Assembly: GCF_037976325.1 (NCBI RefSeq)
Contig: NZ_CP150265.1
Span: 5,903,001-5,967,000, forward strand
Length of the DNA: 64,000 nucleotides
Source: Paenibacillus sp. FSL K6-3182
Lineage (GTDB): Bacteria; Bacillota; Bacilli; Paenibacillales; Paenibacillaceae
Reading direction: 5' to 3'
How positions within the stretch are numbered: position 1 is the first letter of the stretch; each line of letters starts with the position of its first letter. Position numbers and translations under genes: made by a program. The notes below the pieces were generated by a model. The model saw only the letters and a program-made list of their open reading frames with translations, made no database searches and was not told the origin of the DNA. Of the stretch, positions 1 to 9,383 are shown in pieces.

Positions 1-1
1 T

Positions 2-1396
2 ATGGACGGGCTGGAATTCGGAAGAAGAGCAAAGCAAATCGATAAGAACGTAAAAATCATATTTTTGAGCGGACATAACGAGTTTCAGTATATTAAGGCA
101 GCGCTGAACATTGAGGCGACTGGCTACTTGTTAAAACCGATAGATATGGAGGAGCTGATCGCGTTAATTGAGAAGGTTAAGAAAAAGTGCGAGGAGGAAC
201 AGTTATCAGATCAGGGCGGAGAATGGCTGCGTGAAAAATGGATGACCCGTATTATACGCGAGCCAAATGAAGAGAAGCGAAAGGATTGGATTCGGAAATG
301 GGAGCTTAGCTCATCTGATTTCAGTGCAAGCAGGGAGTTTACAGCCTTTTATGCAACGATAGATGCGCCGGCAGACTATCCGATTTCGGCGCAGCCAGCA
401 AGCGAAGCCTCTCCCGATAGAGTGGAGCTATTGCGGACTATTGCCCGGCAGTACCTCGATTCCTTTATTGTTGTTGAAAGCGAGCCACATGCTTTATTCG
501 TTCTCTTTCAATGGCGAAATGAGCAGAGAGCCGCAATAGCTACAATGGGTTTCTGGGAAAAGTTCCGAGAGGAGCTCTCCCTCTCCTTCGGCGCACAAAT
601 TACGATAGGATTGTCCGCGCCGCATACCGGGTTTCATCTTATTTGGGATGCCTACTTGCAGGCGCGAGCTTGCAATGAGGAGAAGTTTTTCAAGCTCGGC
701 GGAGCCGTCATAACGCCGGATGATTTATTGCCTACCAAACAAACGGATGATGATGGCGAGCAGCTTGCAGCTCGGCTTGCTTCCGCCTTGCAGTCAGGAG
801 ACGCCAAGCAGGTAACCATGCAGTTAGAAGCGCTCTTCTCAACGATTCGCGTAGAACGTATCCATCGAAATTTTACTATTCGAGCCATTATTAGGCTAAT
901 GGCTGCATTAGAGCAGCATTTCTCCATGCTGCTTGCAGGCTCGCTCAAGGACTTGCTGCTTGTGGACCATTGGAAGGAAATCTCGTCGATGAGCTCATCC
1001 TCACAGATTCAAGCTTATGTCATGCACTTCTGTGAAGAAATAAGAAAGGCTTTAAGCGAAAGAGATGTTGACCGCAATCAAGCCGTAGCCGACCAAATCG
1101 TTAAGCTTATTAGTGAACGGTATCATTTGCCGCTTACGGTCGAGGAGATTGCCAAGGAGGTCTACTTATCACCCAACTATATTCGAAGCATTTTTAAAGA
1201 AAAAATGGGTGAGACGATTCTTGATTATATAACGAAGGTTCGTATGAACCGGGCAGCTGACTTGTTAAAGGACAAATCCCTTAAGGTGCGTGAGGTCGCT
1301 CACAGCGTCGGGTATGAGAACGTCTCTTATTTTTGCTCCATCTTCCATAGGCACAAAGGCAGTACACCTAATGAGTTTCGGAAAATGTATCTATAG
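2..1396 (+). CDS. Response regulator, YesN type (receiver + AraC-family HTH), 5' partial
   Basis: The reading frame is open to the left window edge, so the true start and the phospho-acceptor aspartate, expected a few residues before the MDGLEF motif, lie outside the window. The visible receiver remnant has the conserved switch Ser (FLSGH) and the LLKP lysine near residue 45. A linker of about 300 residues follows, and residues about 360-464 form an AraC/XylS double helix-turn-helix (LTVEEIAKEVYLSPNYIRSIFKE, then VREVAHSVGYENVSYFCSIF). This is the YesN architecture, usually controlling carbohydrate uptake and degradation genes. The cognate kinase starts 16 nt downstream. The neighbouring glycosidase at 3266-6298 is a plausible but unproven target. 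Confidence 0.93.
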   Translation: MDGLEFGRRAKQIDKNVKIIFLSGHNEFQYIKAALNIEATGYLLKPIDMEELIALIEKVKKKCEEEQLSDQGGEWLREKWMTRIIREPNEEKRKDWIRKWELSSSDFSASREFTAFYATIDAPADYPISAQPASEASPDRVELLRTIARQYLDSFIVVESEPHALFVLFQWRNEQRAAIATMGFWEKFREELSLSFGAQITIGLSAPHTGFHLIWDAYLQARACNEEKFFKLGGAVITPDDLLPTKQTDDDGEQLAARLASALQSGDAKQVTMQLEALFSTIRVERIHRNFTIRAIIRLMAALEQHFSMLLAGSLKDLLLVDHWKEISSMSSSSQIQAYVMHFCEEIRKALSERDVDRNQAVADQIVKLISERYHLPLTVEEIAKEVYLSPNYIRSIFKEKMGETILDYITKVRMNRAADLLKDKSLKVREVAHSVGYENVSYFCSIFHRHKGSTPNEFRKMYL

Positions 1397-1412
1397 GCTG
1401 GAGTGAGAGCGC

Positions 1413-3170
1413 ATGAAAAAGGTAACAGGCTGGCTGACGAGGCCTTTTAACAATTTGCGGCTAAGAGAAAAGCTGTTTGTCATGTTTTTACTCGGGGCCA
1501 TTATTCCTTTAGTGTTTTTTGTTCTATATTCTTATCAGACGATTAAGAGCGAGCTTTCTGACCAAATGTACACGAACTCCGTTGCGTCTGTTGCTCAAAT
1601 CAATTCAAATTTAGAAAATAAGCTGGATACGTACACAAAGCTTTCAGCAAATCTTTATTTAAACAATTCGCTGCGCGCTTACTTAACGAATAACTATACA
1701 GAGGAGCCCTCTCTGTTTGTTGATGCCTATCAATACATTAATAACACCTTTTCGAATATGCTGACTACAAATCCAGATATTCATTCCATGTCTATTTATA
1801 TTAATAACGATTCGCTACCAGCTGACGGCATTTACATTAAACGAATGGATGATGCGTTCAAACGGTCGACTACGTACCGCTCATTGCTTAACAGCTACGG
1901 AAATGTTCGGTTTGTAGCAACGCCCCCTGTTGTTGACCAGCCTTCCATGTTTACGCTGACACGCATGCTTAATATTAGCAATCTAGACAATGCCTATGGA
2001 ATTTTGACCATCAACATTTTGGAATCGGATATTTTCCGTTTGATGGAGAAAGAGACTTCAGAGAAAACGATATTAATCGTCAATGATAGCGGCCTTATTA
2101 TGTCCGCTAAGGACAAAAACATGTTAAATCGTCCGCTTAATCAATTTGTGAAGGAGAAATTTCCGAGCGCCAGAGAAGGAAGATTCGACAGCAGCTTTAA
2201 TGGAGAAAAAATGCTAGTCGTCTATAATACGACCAAATTCGGTTGGAAAAGCATCTCGCTGGTCCCTTACAGCAGCTTCCTTACCAAAGCAAATAAAACA
2301 GCTAAGCGGATTTTAATTTTTGCATTAATCAGCTTTGGGCTTATGACGCTGTTCATCTACGCCACAGCCAGACAATTTACGAAACGCGTCGATTATTTAG
2401 TCGGCATGATCCGGCGTATCGAAAGAGAGGAGTTCGATCTCTTCGACATAAGGCCGCTTGGACGCGATGAAATTGGCCAAATCGGAAATGTGCTGCGGAA
2501 GATGGCGCAGCGGCTCAGCAATTTAATTTCCGACGTATACAAGAAAGAAATCGATAAGCGAGAAGCCGAGATGAATGTGCTGCAAGCGCAAATTAATCCG
2601 CATTTTTTGTACAATACACTCGCCTCCATATCGTCGCTTGCCATTCGAAATTCAGATCAGCGAATGAACAAAATGGTTACAGATCTAGCAAAGTTTTACC
2701 GGATCTCGCTCAACAAAGGGAAAAACAAACTTTCAATCCATGAAGAAATTCAGCTTACCCGCTACTACGTTGCCATCCAGCAGGTGAGATTCGGCGAACT
2801 CATTCGCGTGCATTATCAAATCGAGGAATCCGTACTGCCCTGCCCAATCGTAAAGCTAACGCTGCAGCCATTCGTTGAAAACGCGATGAACCATGCCATT
2901 TGGGACGACACGCTCGGAATTAACATTATGATAAAGGCTTATCGCGACGGCCATGATATCATTCTCAAAGTTATCGATGACGGCATGGGCATGCATATGC
3001 GCGGCCATAGCGGAGAAGAGCTGCCGGTTAGCAGCGACAACTTGTCTGGTTATGGCATTCGCAACGTCGACAATCGAATTAAACTTTTGTACGGCGAATC
3101 CTATGGCGTCTCTATTTACAGCAGGCTTGGAATTGGCACAACGGTAACGATAAGAATTCCTGGACGTTAA
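1413..3170 (+). CDS. Sensor histidine kinase, YesM type
   Basis: A 585-residue membrane kinase of the LytS/YesM class. It has an N-terminal membrane segment at about residues 21-42, an extracytoplasmic dCache-like sensor region (about 45-295), a second membrane segment (about 300-318), a HAMP linker, and a His_kinase domain with the signature INPHFLYNT, whose phospho-accepting His is residue 397. The ATP-binding region shows FVENAMNHAI and the glycine box DDGMGM. A GGAGTGAG ribosome-binding site precedes the ATG, and the gene lies 16 nt after the response regulator, so the two form an operon. It would sense an extracellular carbohydrate or envelope signal; the ligand cannot be read from sequence. 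Confidence 0.95.
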   Translation: MKKVTGWLTRPFNNLRLREKLFVMFLLGAIIPLVFFVLYSYQTIKSELSDQMYTNSVASVAQINSNLENKLDTYTKLSANLYLNNSLRAYLTNNYTEEPSLFVDAYQYINNTFSNMLTTNPDIHSMSIYINNDSLPADGIYIKRMDDAFKRSTTYRSLLNSYGNVRFVATPPVVDQPSMFTLTRMLNISNLDNAYGILTINILESDIFRLMEKETSEKTILIVNDSGLIMSAKDKNMLNRPLNQFVKEKFPSAREGRFDSSFNGEKMLVVYNTTKFGWKSISLVPYSSFLTKANKTAKRILIFALISFGLMTLFIYATARQFTKRVDYLVGMIRRIEREEFDLFDIRPLGRDEIGQIGNVLRKMAQRLSNLISDVYKKEIDKREAEMNVLQAQINPHFLYNTLASISSLAIRNSDQRMNKMVTDLAKFYRISLNKGKNKLSIHEEIQLTRYYVAIQQVRFGELIRVHYQIEESVLPCPIVKLTLQPFVENAMNHAIWDDTLGINIMIKAYRDGHDIILKVIDDGMGMHMRGHSGEELPVSSDNLSGYGIRNVDNRIKLLYGESYGVSIYSRLGIGTTVTIRIPGR

Positions 3171-3184
3171 CATGCTAGACAATA

Positions 3185-3220
3185 AAAAATCCCTCAAGCA
3201 CTATTGCTTGAGGGATTTTT
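3185..3220. terminator. Bidirectional intrinsic terminator
   Basis: A perfect stem with arms 3185-3200 and 3205-3220 and loop CTAT. A-rich and T-rich flanks make it usable in both directions. It separates the kinase gene from the convergent glycosidase gene. Confidence 0.9.
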
Positions 3221-3265
3221 CGGTTTCACAGCCATAGCTGCTTAGTCATGATTCTTGCTTCTGGT

Positions 3266-6200
3266 TTATTTTACGGTGATTTTGTAAAGCTTCGATTGCG
3301 CGCCATTCAAGTCCACTCTAAGTTTACCTGCTGCCTGACTGGATGCATTCGTCCATAGGTCCGTAATTTTTACTTTGGAGGACGATGGAATGCCAACACG
3401 CGCAAAATCTACCGTTTTCGACACTGGGGCATTCGTGTAGTTAAATACAGCAAGATAGTAATCCTTCCCTTCTTGCATGATGAATGTATCCGCAGCCCCT
3501 GTACCTGTGTTGCCCTCGACAGGCTTGAACGCCTGACCTTTAAGTGCAACCTCATTCACTTGCTTGTTAGTGAGCAGCTTCTTCATCAATTCTTGTGCTG
3601 CCGGATTGCTGACATCGTCTGAGCTTAGAAATACAGTACCGGAAATTGCCGCTGAATTGACCCGAGACTGTGCAGCATCAAACGAACCGCCCTTCACAAG
3701 CGTCATATAATCTGGATCGGTATACGGATAGATCGTTCCGTTCTGCCACCAGCCATAGGTAAGATTGTTTAGCTGATATTCCGTACGGCTCAGTGAGCCG
3801 TCAATATCACATGAGATCCGTCTAGCGTGGGCGTATTGACTCGGAAATAAAGGAGCAATAGAGGCGCTGATGAACATTTTTCCGTCAAGCACCTTATTGA
3901 TATGAGCCATGCCTTGATTGTAAGCCTGAATGCCTGTTTGGACATTAGGGTCATAATGTTTGCCCTCGAAGGAGCCATGGCTTAAGAAATCGATTTTAAT
4001 ATACTCATATCCGTAATCAAGAAACCGTTTGAAATAATATTCGATCCGCTGCTTAGAGCCGGGATGAGTCGGATCGATCGCGTAGGCGCCGTCTACTTTC
4101 GGCAGCGGGCTTCCGCTTTGATCCCGCAAAATAATATCTCCATACGTGTATTTCCCGTCTGTACCCTCTACGACCTGACTCATGTTATCGCCCCAATAAA
4201 CAAAAGGGCCATAATAAATGCCGGCTTTTTGCCCGTTTTTGTTAATAACCTTAACTGCTTGCTTCAGCTGCTCCTCGGACAGATTATCCCAATAGGAGTC
4301 CAAATTAATATAAACATTGCCTTTGTTCGAGAAGGAATTTTTCTGCAAATTTTTCTTGAAGAAATCAGACACAGCGACTACTTTATCGTAGCTTAAATCA
4401 CTTTCGTATGCGCCCCAGCTGTTCCAGCCCACAGGCACACCCTTTGGCACACCGTGCTTAAATGCAAGCGGCGGAGCAACTGCAGCGTTCGCTTGACCGA
4501 AGCTCTCAAGGCCCTGGCGGTAGTCGGAATAGTAACCAACGAGAATTTGCGGTGAAGTAATCGTCGTTCCCGTTACCTTTCCATGTGGAATCGTATCATG
4601 CGTCGAGGTAGGGGAAGAGAAACCGCCGTATACCTTGAGCTTGTTTAAACGATTATCAGAACCGCTCCAATAGATTCCTGTTTTCCATTTATCATGTGTG
4701 ACTGAACCAATAACCAATCCATTTCGGCTAGTATTATCATAAATAGCTGTCAATTCTGAGCTGACATAATTATTGTTGTTCAGACTTGTATTTATCGTCC
4801 GCGCTTGATATCTAGACCACGCGTCATTATCGAACGGAGCCACCAGCACCTTATTATCCGAGTAGCTTCCAAAATCAATTCCACCCTTGGCATTAAGTAC
4901 AAGAGGAGCCATATCATTTGTGCTGAGTGTGTCTTTCCCCGTAACTTGTTGACTAATTAGAAAATAAGGCAAACGCTCATAAATTTGATAAATTTGCTTC
5001 ATCGTTGGCAGACCGGACTCACGATTCTCAATCGTTAACCGAATGCCTTTGCCATGACCGTCATTTATTTTTTCAACTTTTTTCATGGAGAACAAATGCT
5101 CAGCGTAGTTTTTGCTGTCGAGCTGCTTGTCCAATTGGATACTGCTGTACAACCCTTTGGCGATCGTCTTATTGTTCCATTCGAACGCTGAAAGTCCAGA
5201 CTCCGTGTTATAAATGATTTTGTAGACGCCGTTTGTTAAAGTGACGCCTGACTTATGCTGCTCCACTTTAATCGAGCCAAATTTACTGGAATCGATTTGC
5301 TTGCCAATATTGCCGATCCCATCCACATCACCCGGATTTTCGCCTGGTGCCTGCGAGCTGATGATTTCGATTTTATCAATATCCGGCGACCATCCGCCAT
5401 TATCGTCAAATAAAATAGTATTGCTGCCCGCTTGCAGCTGTACCTCAATACTGAACACGCCAACCGTATCCCAGTTCGCAGTCGCAGGCGGGGAATAGGT
5501 CTCTTTCTCGCTATTGTTCACACGAATGGAAAATGACCGAGGATCGCCGGAAATATAGCTCACCTTCAAGGTATAGATCCCCTCTGCTGGAGCAGCAACC
5601 TTCTGGAAAAGCAGCGTTGAGCCGCCCCAAATGTCGCCGACCTTTTTTCCACCGGAGCATTCCGTCTCCGCTTTGCAGGAGCGTACGGCAGAATTGCCGG
5701 TTAGCTTATTGTCCTGCCCTTCCGCTTCATACACTTGTCCGCTTCCAGCAGGCGGCTCATTCGGATCTGTACCCGGACCTGCATTCAGCAATTTCAGCTC
5801 GATCTTGTCAATATCCGGCGCGTATCCGCCTTCATCATCGAAACGAATGACGTTCTCGCCTTGACGGAGCTCCAGCTGGATCTCGTAAGTCCCTCGCGTG
5901 CTCCAATCTGCCGTTTTCGGCAAATCATAATGATCGGTTCCGCCGCCGTTCACACTGACGGCTAACGATCTCGGATCGCCCGATATGTAATGCACCGTCA
6001 TCGTATAGATCCCTTTAGTATCCACATTCACTGCGTTGAATTGCAAAGCAGAGCCGCCCCACAGACTGCCTACCAGCTTATTGCCTGAGCAGCCAACCGC
6101 AAGCTCACAGTCCTTAACCTCTGCTTTACCGCTAAGCTGATTAACGGCTGCCTCAGCCTCATAGGATTGGCTGTTTACAGCAGCACCCGGCGTCTGAGCC

Positions 6201-6298
6201 TCAGCAACTATCGTATTCGCACCGACCGCCGTTTGGAATAACACAAGCAATGCAAAAATAATGGACCAACCTTTCTTGAATTTAAAACTACTCAACAT
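3266..6298 (-). CDS. Secreted GH-D clan (GH27/GH36-like) alpha-galactosidase with two CBM35-like modules
   Basis: A 1010-residue extracellular glycosidase. The N-terminus has a signal peptide (KKGW, a hydrophobic stretch, then AEA near residue 34). Two tandem CBM35/CBM6-like modules follow at about 44-175 and 186-315; each has YEAE, a Cys pair, WGGS, YISGDPRS and the DIDKIE end strand. The catalytic part (about 340-920) has the (beta/alpha)8 features of clan GH-D: GWNSWGAY, the NLDSYW strand, and YIKIDF with Asp770 as likely nucleophile. RISCDID holds a likely acid/base (Asp831 or Asp833). A beta-sandwich ends the protein. GAGGAGG lies just before the ATG, and a cre-like palindrome sits upstream. 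Exact substrate (alpha-galactoside or alpha-N-acetylgalactosaminide) is unknown. Confidence 0.85.
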   Translation of the reverse strand: MLSSFKFKKGWSIIFALLVLFQTAVGANTIVAEAQTPGAAVNSQSYEAEAAVNQLSGKAEVKDCELAVGCSGNKLVGSLWGGSALQFNAVNVDTKGIYTMTVHYISGDPRSLAVSVNGGGTDHYDLPKTADWSTRGTYEIQLELRQGENVIRFDDEGGYAPDIDKIELKLLNAGPGTDPNEPPAGSGQVYEAEGQDNKLTGNSAVRSCKAETECSGGKKVGDIWGGSTLLFQKVAAPAEGIYTLKVSYISGDPRSFSIRVNNSEKETYSPPATANWDTVGVFSIEVQLQAGSNTILFDDNGGWSPDIDKIEIISSQAPGENPGDVDGIGNIGKQIDSSKFGSIKVEQHKSGVTLTNGVYKIIYNTESGLSAFEWNNKTIAKGLYSSIQLDKQLDSKNYAEHLFSMKKVEKINDGHGKGIRLTIENRESGLPTMKQIYQIYERLPYFLISQQVTGKDTLSTNDMAPLVLNAKGGIDFGSYSDNKVLVAPFDNDAWSRYQARTINTSLNNNNYVSSELTAIYDNTSRNGLVIGSVTHDKWKTGIYWSGSDNRLNKLKVYGGFSSPTSTHDTIPHGKVTGTTITSPQILVGYYSDYRQGLESFGQANAAVAPPLAFKHGVPKGVPVGWNSWGAYESDLSYDKVVAVSDFFKKNLQKNSFSNKGNVYINLDSYWDNLSEEQLKQAVKVINKNGQKAGIYYGPFVYWGDNMSQVVEGTDGKYTYGDIILRDQSGSPLPKVDGAYAIDPTHPGSKQRIEYYFKRFLDYGYEYIKIDFLSHGSFEGKHYDPNVQTGIQAYNQGMAHINKVLDGKMFISASIAPLFPSQYAHARRISCDIDGSLSRTEYQLNNLTYGWWQNGTIYPYTDPDYMTLVKGGSFDAAQSRVNSAAISGTVFLSSDDVSNPAAQELMKKLLTNKQVNEVALKGQAFKPVEGNTGTGAADTFIMQEGKDYYLAVFNYTNAPVSKTVDFARVGIPSSSKVKITDLWTNASSQAAGKLRVDLNGAQSKLYKITVK

Positions 6299-6323
6299 TA
6301 TTTCCTCCTCTTACTCGTTTAAT

Positions 6324-6337
6324 ATAAAGCGCTTTCT
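6324..6337 (-). promoter_or_regulatory. cre-like palindrome upstream of the glycosidase
   Basis: The palindrome AAAGCGCTTT at 6326-6335, 28 nt upstream of the start codon, resembles the core of a CcpA catabolite-response element. Such control would fit a secreted glycosidase. The outer bases match the consensus poorly, so this is a weak call. Confidence 0.35.
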
Positions 6338-6438
6338 TTTTAAGTTTAAGGGTGAATCTCATGTTGAACTATCCAAGAATATTATGATTCGTACTGCAAA
6401 CCCACTGACTTTAGAAAAATATAATATCGGATATTTAC

Positions 6439-6498
6439 GATTGCAAAAAAATATCCCAAAAGCAGAATACACTGCTCCTGAGACATTTTTTTGCAATC
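6439..6498 (-). terminator. Long nested hairpin, possible terminator of the nfeD-SPFH operon
   Basis: Arms 6439-6452 and 6485-6498 are perfect 14-bp inverted repeats starting GATTGCAAAA. In the minus-strand RNA the pairing extends to 17 bp through one G-U pair. Inside is a second 5-bp stem, AGCAG/CTGCT (6461-6465 and 6472-6476). It lies just after the stop codon of the SPFH gene. The U-run is inside the right arm rather than after it, so it is not a textbook terminator. Confidence 0.5.
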
Positions 6499-6505
6499 AC
6501 TATAT

Positions 6506-7432
6506 TTATTTGCTCGCTTTAAGCATTTCCCCAATGGCCCCAATGCTGCCAAGTGTATCGATTGCCCGTGTTGGAATGAACACTTTATTCGCAGCTCCCT
6601 GAGCGATATCGGATAATGCCTCGAGTGAGCGGTACGTCAGTACATTCTCATCTAGTCCTGCAGAGCGTATAAGCTCAATTCGATTTTTCTCAGCTTCAGC
6701 GATGGATTGAATGGCCTTCGCTTCACCAAGCGCTTCCAGCTCCTGCGCATGGCGTTGACCCTCCGCTTGACGGATTCTAGCTTCCTTATCGCCTTCAGCC
6801 TTCAATATTTTACTTTGCTTGTCGCCCTCTGCCCGCAAGATCATATCCTGCTTCGCCGCCTCAGCATCAAGCACCATTGCTCGTTTGCTTCGCTCCGCCT
6901 TCATTTGCTTATCCATTGCATCTTGGATGTCCGCTGGCGGCTGAATATCAATAACCTCTACGCGCTCGATGCGCACGCCCCACTTCTCTGTCGCTTCATC
7001 AAGGGCGATTCGAATGTCGGTCGATATTTTCTCACGGCCTGATAATGTTTCATCAAGCTCCATTTTACCAATAATTTGCCTCATTGTAGCTGTGCTTATA
7101 TTTCGCACCCCGTATACATAATCAGATATGCCATATGTAGCCTGTTCTGGGCCGGTCACTTGATAAAAAATAATCGTATCGATTTTGACTTGTACGTTAT
7201 CCTTCGTTATGACCGTTTGCGGCGGAACGTTCGCCTGCTGAATACGCAAATCATGATACGTTCGTACATGATCAATAATCGGAATTAGAATATTAACCCC
7301 CGGCGTAAGCAGCCGATTAAACTTCCCTAGACGCTCGACAACGCCTATCCTTTGCTGCGGTACGATTTTGATCGATAATGATACAAAAACGACAACGATA
7401 ACCAATAAAATAATCGCAATAATATAACCCAT
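6506..7432 (-). CDS. SPFH/Band 7 membrane protein (slipin / QmcA-like)
   Basis: A 308-residue prohibitin-homology protein. A single N-terminal membrane segment (about residues 2-19) precedes the Band 7 domain (PQQRIGVVERLGKFNRLLTPGVNILIP start, about 20-190). An Ala/Glu-rich coiled coil with repeated AEGDK units (about 170-250) drives oligomerisation. The family forms ring or cage assemblies linked to membrane microdomains and protease control. It starts 6 nt after the NfeD stop codon, and its ribosome-binding site (GGGGAGG) overlaps the NfeD end, so the two are co-expressed. NfeD/SPFH pairing is a conserved operon type. Confidence 0.93.
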   Translation of the reverse strand: MGYIIAIILLVIVVVFVSLSIKIVPQQRIGVVERLGKFNRLLTPGVNILIPIIDHVRTYHDLRIQQANVPPQTVITKDNVQVKIDTIIFYQVTGPEQATYGISDYVYGVRNISTATMRQIIGKMELDETLSGREKISTDIRIALDEATEKWGVRIERVEVIDIQPPADIQDAMDKQMKAERSKRAMVLDAEAAKQDMILRAEGDKQSKILKAEGDKEARIRQAEGQRHAQELEALGEAKAIQSIAEAEKNRIELIRSAGLDENVLTYRSLEALSDIAQGAANKVFIPTRAIDTLGSIGAIGEMLKASK

Positions 7433-7438
7433 ATCTAG

Positions 7439-7867
7439 TTAGCCTCCCCATTTCTCAACTTGAAGCACTGCACTTCCGCGACTGACAACCCTAACTGTAT
7501 CACCCTTCAATAACCGTTCATTCGATGCTGCACTCCACGTTTCATTTCCCACCTTGACGATACCGGGTACATCTGCCGCAATATCCTCAAGCACAATTCC
7601 TTGTTTGCCGACGAGCTCGTCCACGGCATCCTTAAAACCTTTTGAGGAATGGAAACGACGAGTAATTGGACCTGTGAAGATAGTCAAGATAAGGACAATG
7701 ATACACCCAGCCACCAGCTCCACGACAAATGAGCCCGGCCAAAACCAATCAATGACGGCAGCGACTATAGCACCAATCGCAAGCCAAAGCAAATAAAATG
7801 TAAGCGTCAGCATTTCCACGACGATCAGTATGCCAGCGAGAATAAGCCATATCACCCACAATTCCAT
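7439..7867 (-). CDS. NfeD-family membrane protein (short form)
   Basis: A 142-residue protein with two or three hydrophobic segments in residues 5-70 (the first starts LWVIWLILAGILIVVEML) and a C-terminal OB-fold-like domain (about 85-140: GKQGIVLEDI, then GDTVRVVSRGSAVLQVE). This is the short NfeD form without the ClpP-like protease part. The family partners SPFH proteins; the downstream gene is one. A GGGGAGGTGAAAGG ribosome-binding region directly precedes the ATG. It is first gene of a two-gene minus-strand operon, divergent from the permease gene. Confidence 0.92.
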   Translation of the reverse strand: MELWVIWLILAGILIVVEMLTLTFYLLWLAIGAIVAAVIDWFWPGSFVVELVAGCIIVLILTIFTGPITRRFHSSKGFKDAVDELVGKQGIVLEDIAADVPGIVKVGNETWSAASNERLLKGDTVRVVSRGSAVLQVEKWGG

Positions 7868-7929
7868 CCTTTCACCTCCCCTTCTTCATTAATGTATTCG
7901 TATATGACCAGCGTATGATAAGAAAACAC

Positions 7930-7958
7930 TTGTCAAACCCCGCTTCACTATGTAGAAT
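7930..7958 (+). promoter_or_regulatory. SigA-type promoter of the uracil permease gene
   Basis: TTGTCA at 7930-7935 and TAGAAT at 7953-7958 are separated by 17 bp. The predicted leader is only about 45 nt, too short for a PyrR-type attenuator. Confidence 0.65.
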
Positions 7959-8008
7959 CAACAAGGGTCAAAAATAGACAACCTATTAAATTGAAGGAGC
8001 TTATTCTC

Positions 8009-9310
8009 ATGAAAAAAGCAATTGGGGTTCATGAAAGACCGCCTGCCCTGCAAAGCGCACTGCTAAGCTTGCAGCATTTATTTGCTATGTTCGGCTCTAC
8101 CGTGCTCGTACCGAATATTCTCGGTGTTGATCCGGCAATTTGTTTGCTTATGAACGGAATCGGAACACTTCTTTATCTCTGGATATGCAACAATAAGATT
8201 CCAGCATATCTCGGATCCAGCTTTGCATTTCTCGCTCCAGCAGGCGCCGTAATCGGCGATCAAGTGGGCGGAGGCAGCTATGCAGCCGCATTAGGCGGAT
8301 TTATTATTTCAGGCGTTATCTTTACGATTGTCGCTCTCATCATTCAAGCAGCAGGCACCGGCTGGATCAATGTTGTATTTCCTCCAGCAGCGATGGGGGC
8401 AATCGTCGCGATTATAGGTTTAGAGCTCATTCCAGTTGCTGCTCGGATGGCAGGCTGGATTATTCCGACTGATGCCGATCCTGCCGTCGTATGGAGCCCG
8501 GATCCAAAGATCGTAATCCTATCTACCGTCACCCTTGCCGTAACGGTGCTAGGTTCCGTCTTATTCCGCGGATTCATGCGCATTATTCCGATTCTGATCG
8601 GTATTACTACAGGTTATGTACTCGCTCATTTCATGGGCTTCACTGATTTCAGCAAACTCGCTGAGAATAGCTTTGTTCAATTGCCGCATTTCACATTCCC
8701 TGAGTTCCACTGGTCGGCGATTATTGCGATTGCACCTGCGTCGCTTGTCGTCATTGCCGAGCATATTGGGCATTTGGTTGTTACAGGCAATATCGTAGAC
8801 AAAGACCTATCGAAGGACCCAGGTCTGCACCGCTCTATGCTGGGCAACGGTATTTCCACCATTCTATCAGGTTTTGTAGGCTCTACGCCGAACACGACCT
8901 ATGGCGAAAATATTGGTGTGCTAGCGATCACAAAGGTTTACTCCACCTTTGTCATTGGCGGCGCGGCTGTCATTGCGATCGTCCTTTCCTTCTCTGGTAA
9001 ATTCTCTGCACTTATTTCCGGAATTCCAACGCCAGTTATGGGCGGTGTATCCTTGCTGCTGTTCGGTGTTATTGCTGCTTCCGGCTTCCGGATGCTCGTT
9101 GAGTCCAAAGTGGATTACAGCAAACCGACCAACCTGTTTTTGACAACCGTCGTTCTTGTGACTGGACTTAGCGGCGTAAAGCTTACAATCGGAGACTTCT
9201 CGCTTACTGGGATGGCGCTTGCAACTGTAGTAGCTATTATACTTAGTCTATTGTTCAAAGTATTTGACGTACTTAAGCTATCCAACGACCACGAATCATC
9301 AGGTCACTAA
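8009..9310 (+). CDS. uraA: NCS2-family uracil permease (UraA/PyrP-like)
   Basis: A 433-residue polytopic membrane protein with about 14 hydrophobic segments, typical of nucleobase:cation symporters of the NCS2 family. It opens with LLSLQHLFAMFGSTVLVPNILG, the characteristic uracil/xanthine permease start. It has the PAYLGSSFAFL motif and the substrate-site region LVVIAEHIGHL, whose Glu is conserved; the VGSTPNTTYGENIGVL motif follows. I prefer the ATG at 8009 over a TTG 18 nt upstream because AAGGAG at 7994-7999 is 9 nt before it. It is monocistronic, with its own promoter and terminator. Uracil is the most likely substrate from the motif set; xanthine is less likely. Confidence 0.9.
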   Translation: MKKAIGVHERPPALQSALLSLQHLFAMFGSTVLVPNILGVDPAICLLMNGIGTLLYLWICNNKIPAYLGSSFAFLAPAGAVIGDQVGGGSYAAALGGFIISGVIFTIVALIIQAAGTGWINVVFPPAAMGAIVAIIGLELIPVAARMAGWIIPTDADPAVVWSPDPKIVILSTVTLAVTVLGSVLFRGFMRIIPILIGITTGYVLAHFMGFTDFSKLAENSFVQLPHFTFPEFHWSAIIAIAPASLVVIAEHIGHLVVTGNIVDKDLSKDPGLHRSMLGNGISTILSGFVGSTPNTTYGENIGVLAITKVYSTFVIGGAAVIAIVLSFSGKFSALISGIPTPVMGGVSLLLFGVIAASGFRMLVESKVDYSKPTNLFLTTVVLVTGLSGVKLTIGDFSLTGMALATVVAIILSLLFKVFDVLKLSNDHESSGH

Positions 9311-9321
9311 ACACGAAAGAC

Positions 9322-9346
9322 GGGGCCTCCTAAGAGGCTCCTTTTT
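9322..9346 (+). terminator. Intrinsic terminator after the uracil permease gene
   Basis: An 8-bp stem (GGGGCCTC / GAGGCTCC with one G-U) with loop CTAA, followed by five T residues. Confidence 0.9.
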
Positions 9347-9383
9347 ATTTATGGCTCTATTATTTTTCAAAAATTTATTTCTG

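Noticed and set aside
6261..6602. Plus-strand 113-codon frame at 6261-6602
   Set aside because: It spans the glycosidase promoter, the hairpin and the 3' end of the SPFH gene, without ribosome-binding site or family pattern.
7868..8008. PyrR-type attenuator upstream of the uracil permease gene
   Set aside because: The leader is about 45 nt with no terminator/antiterminator pair.
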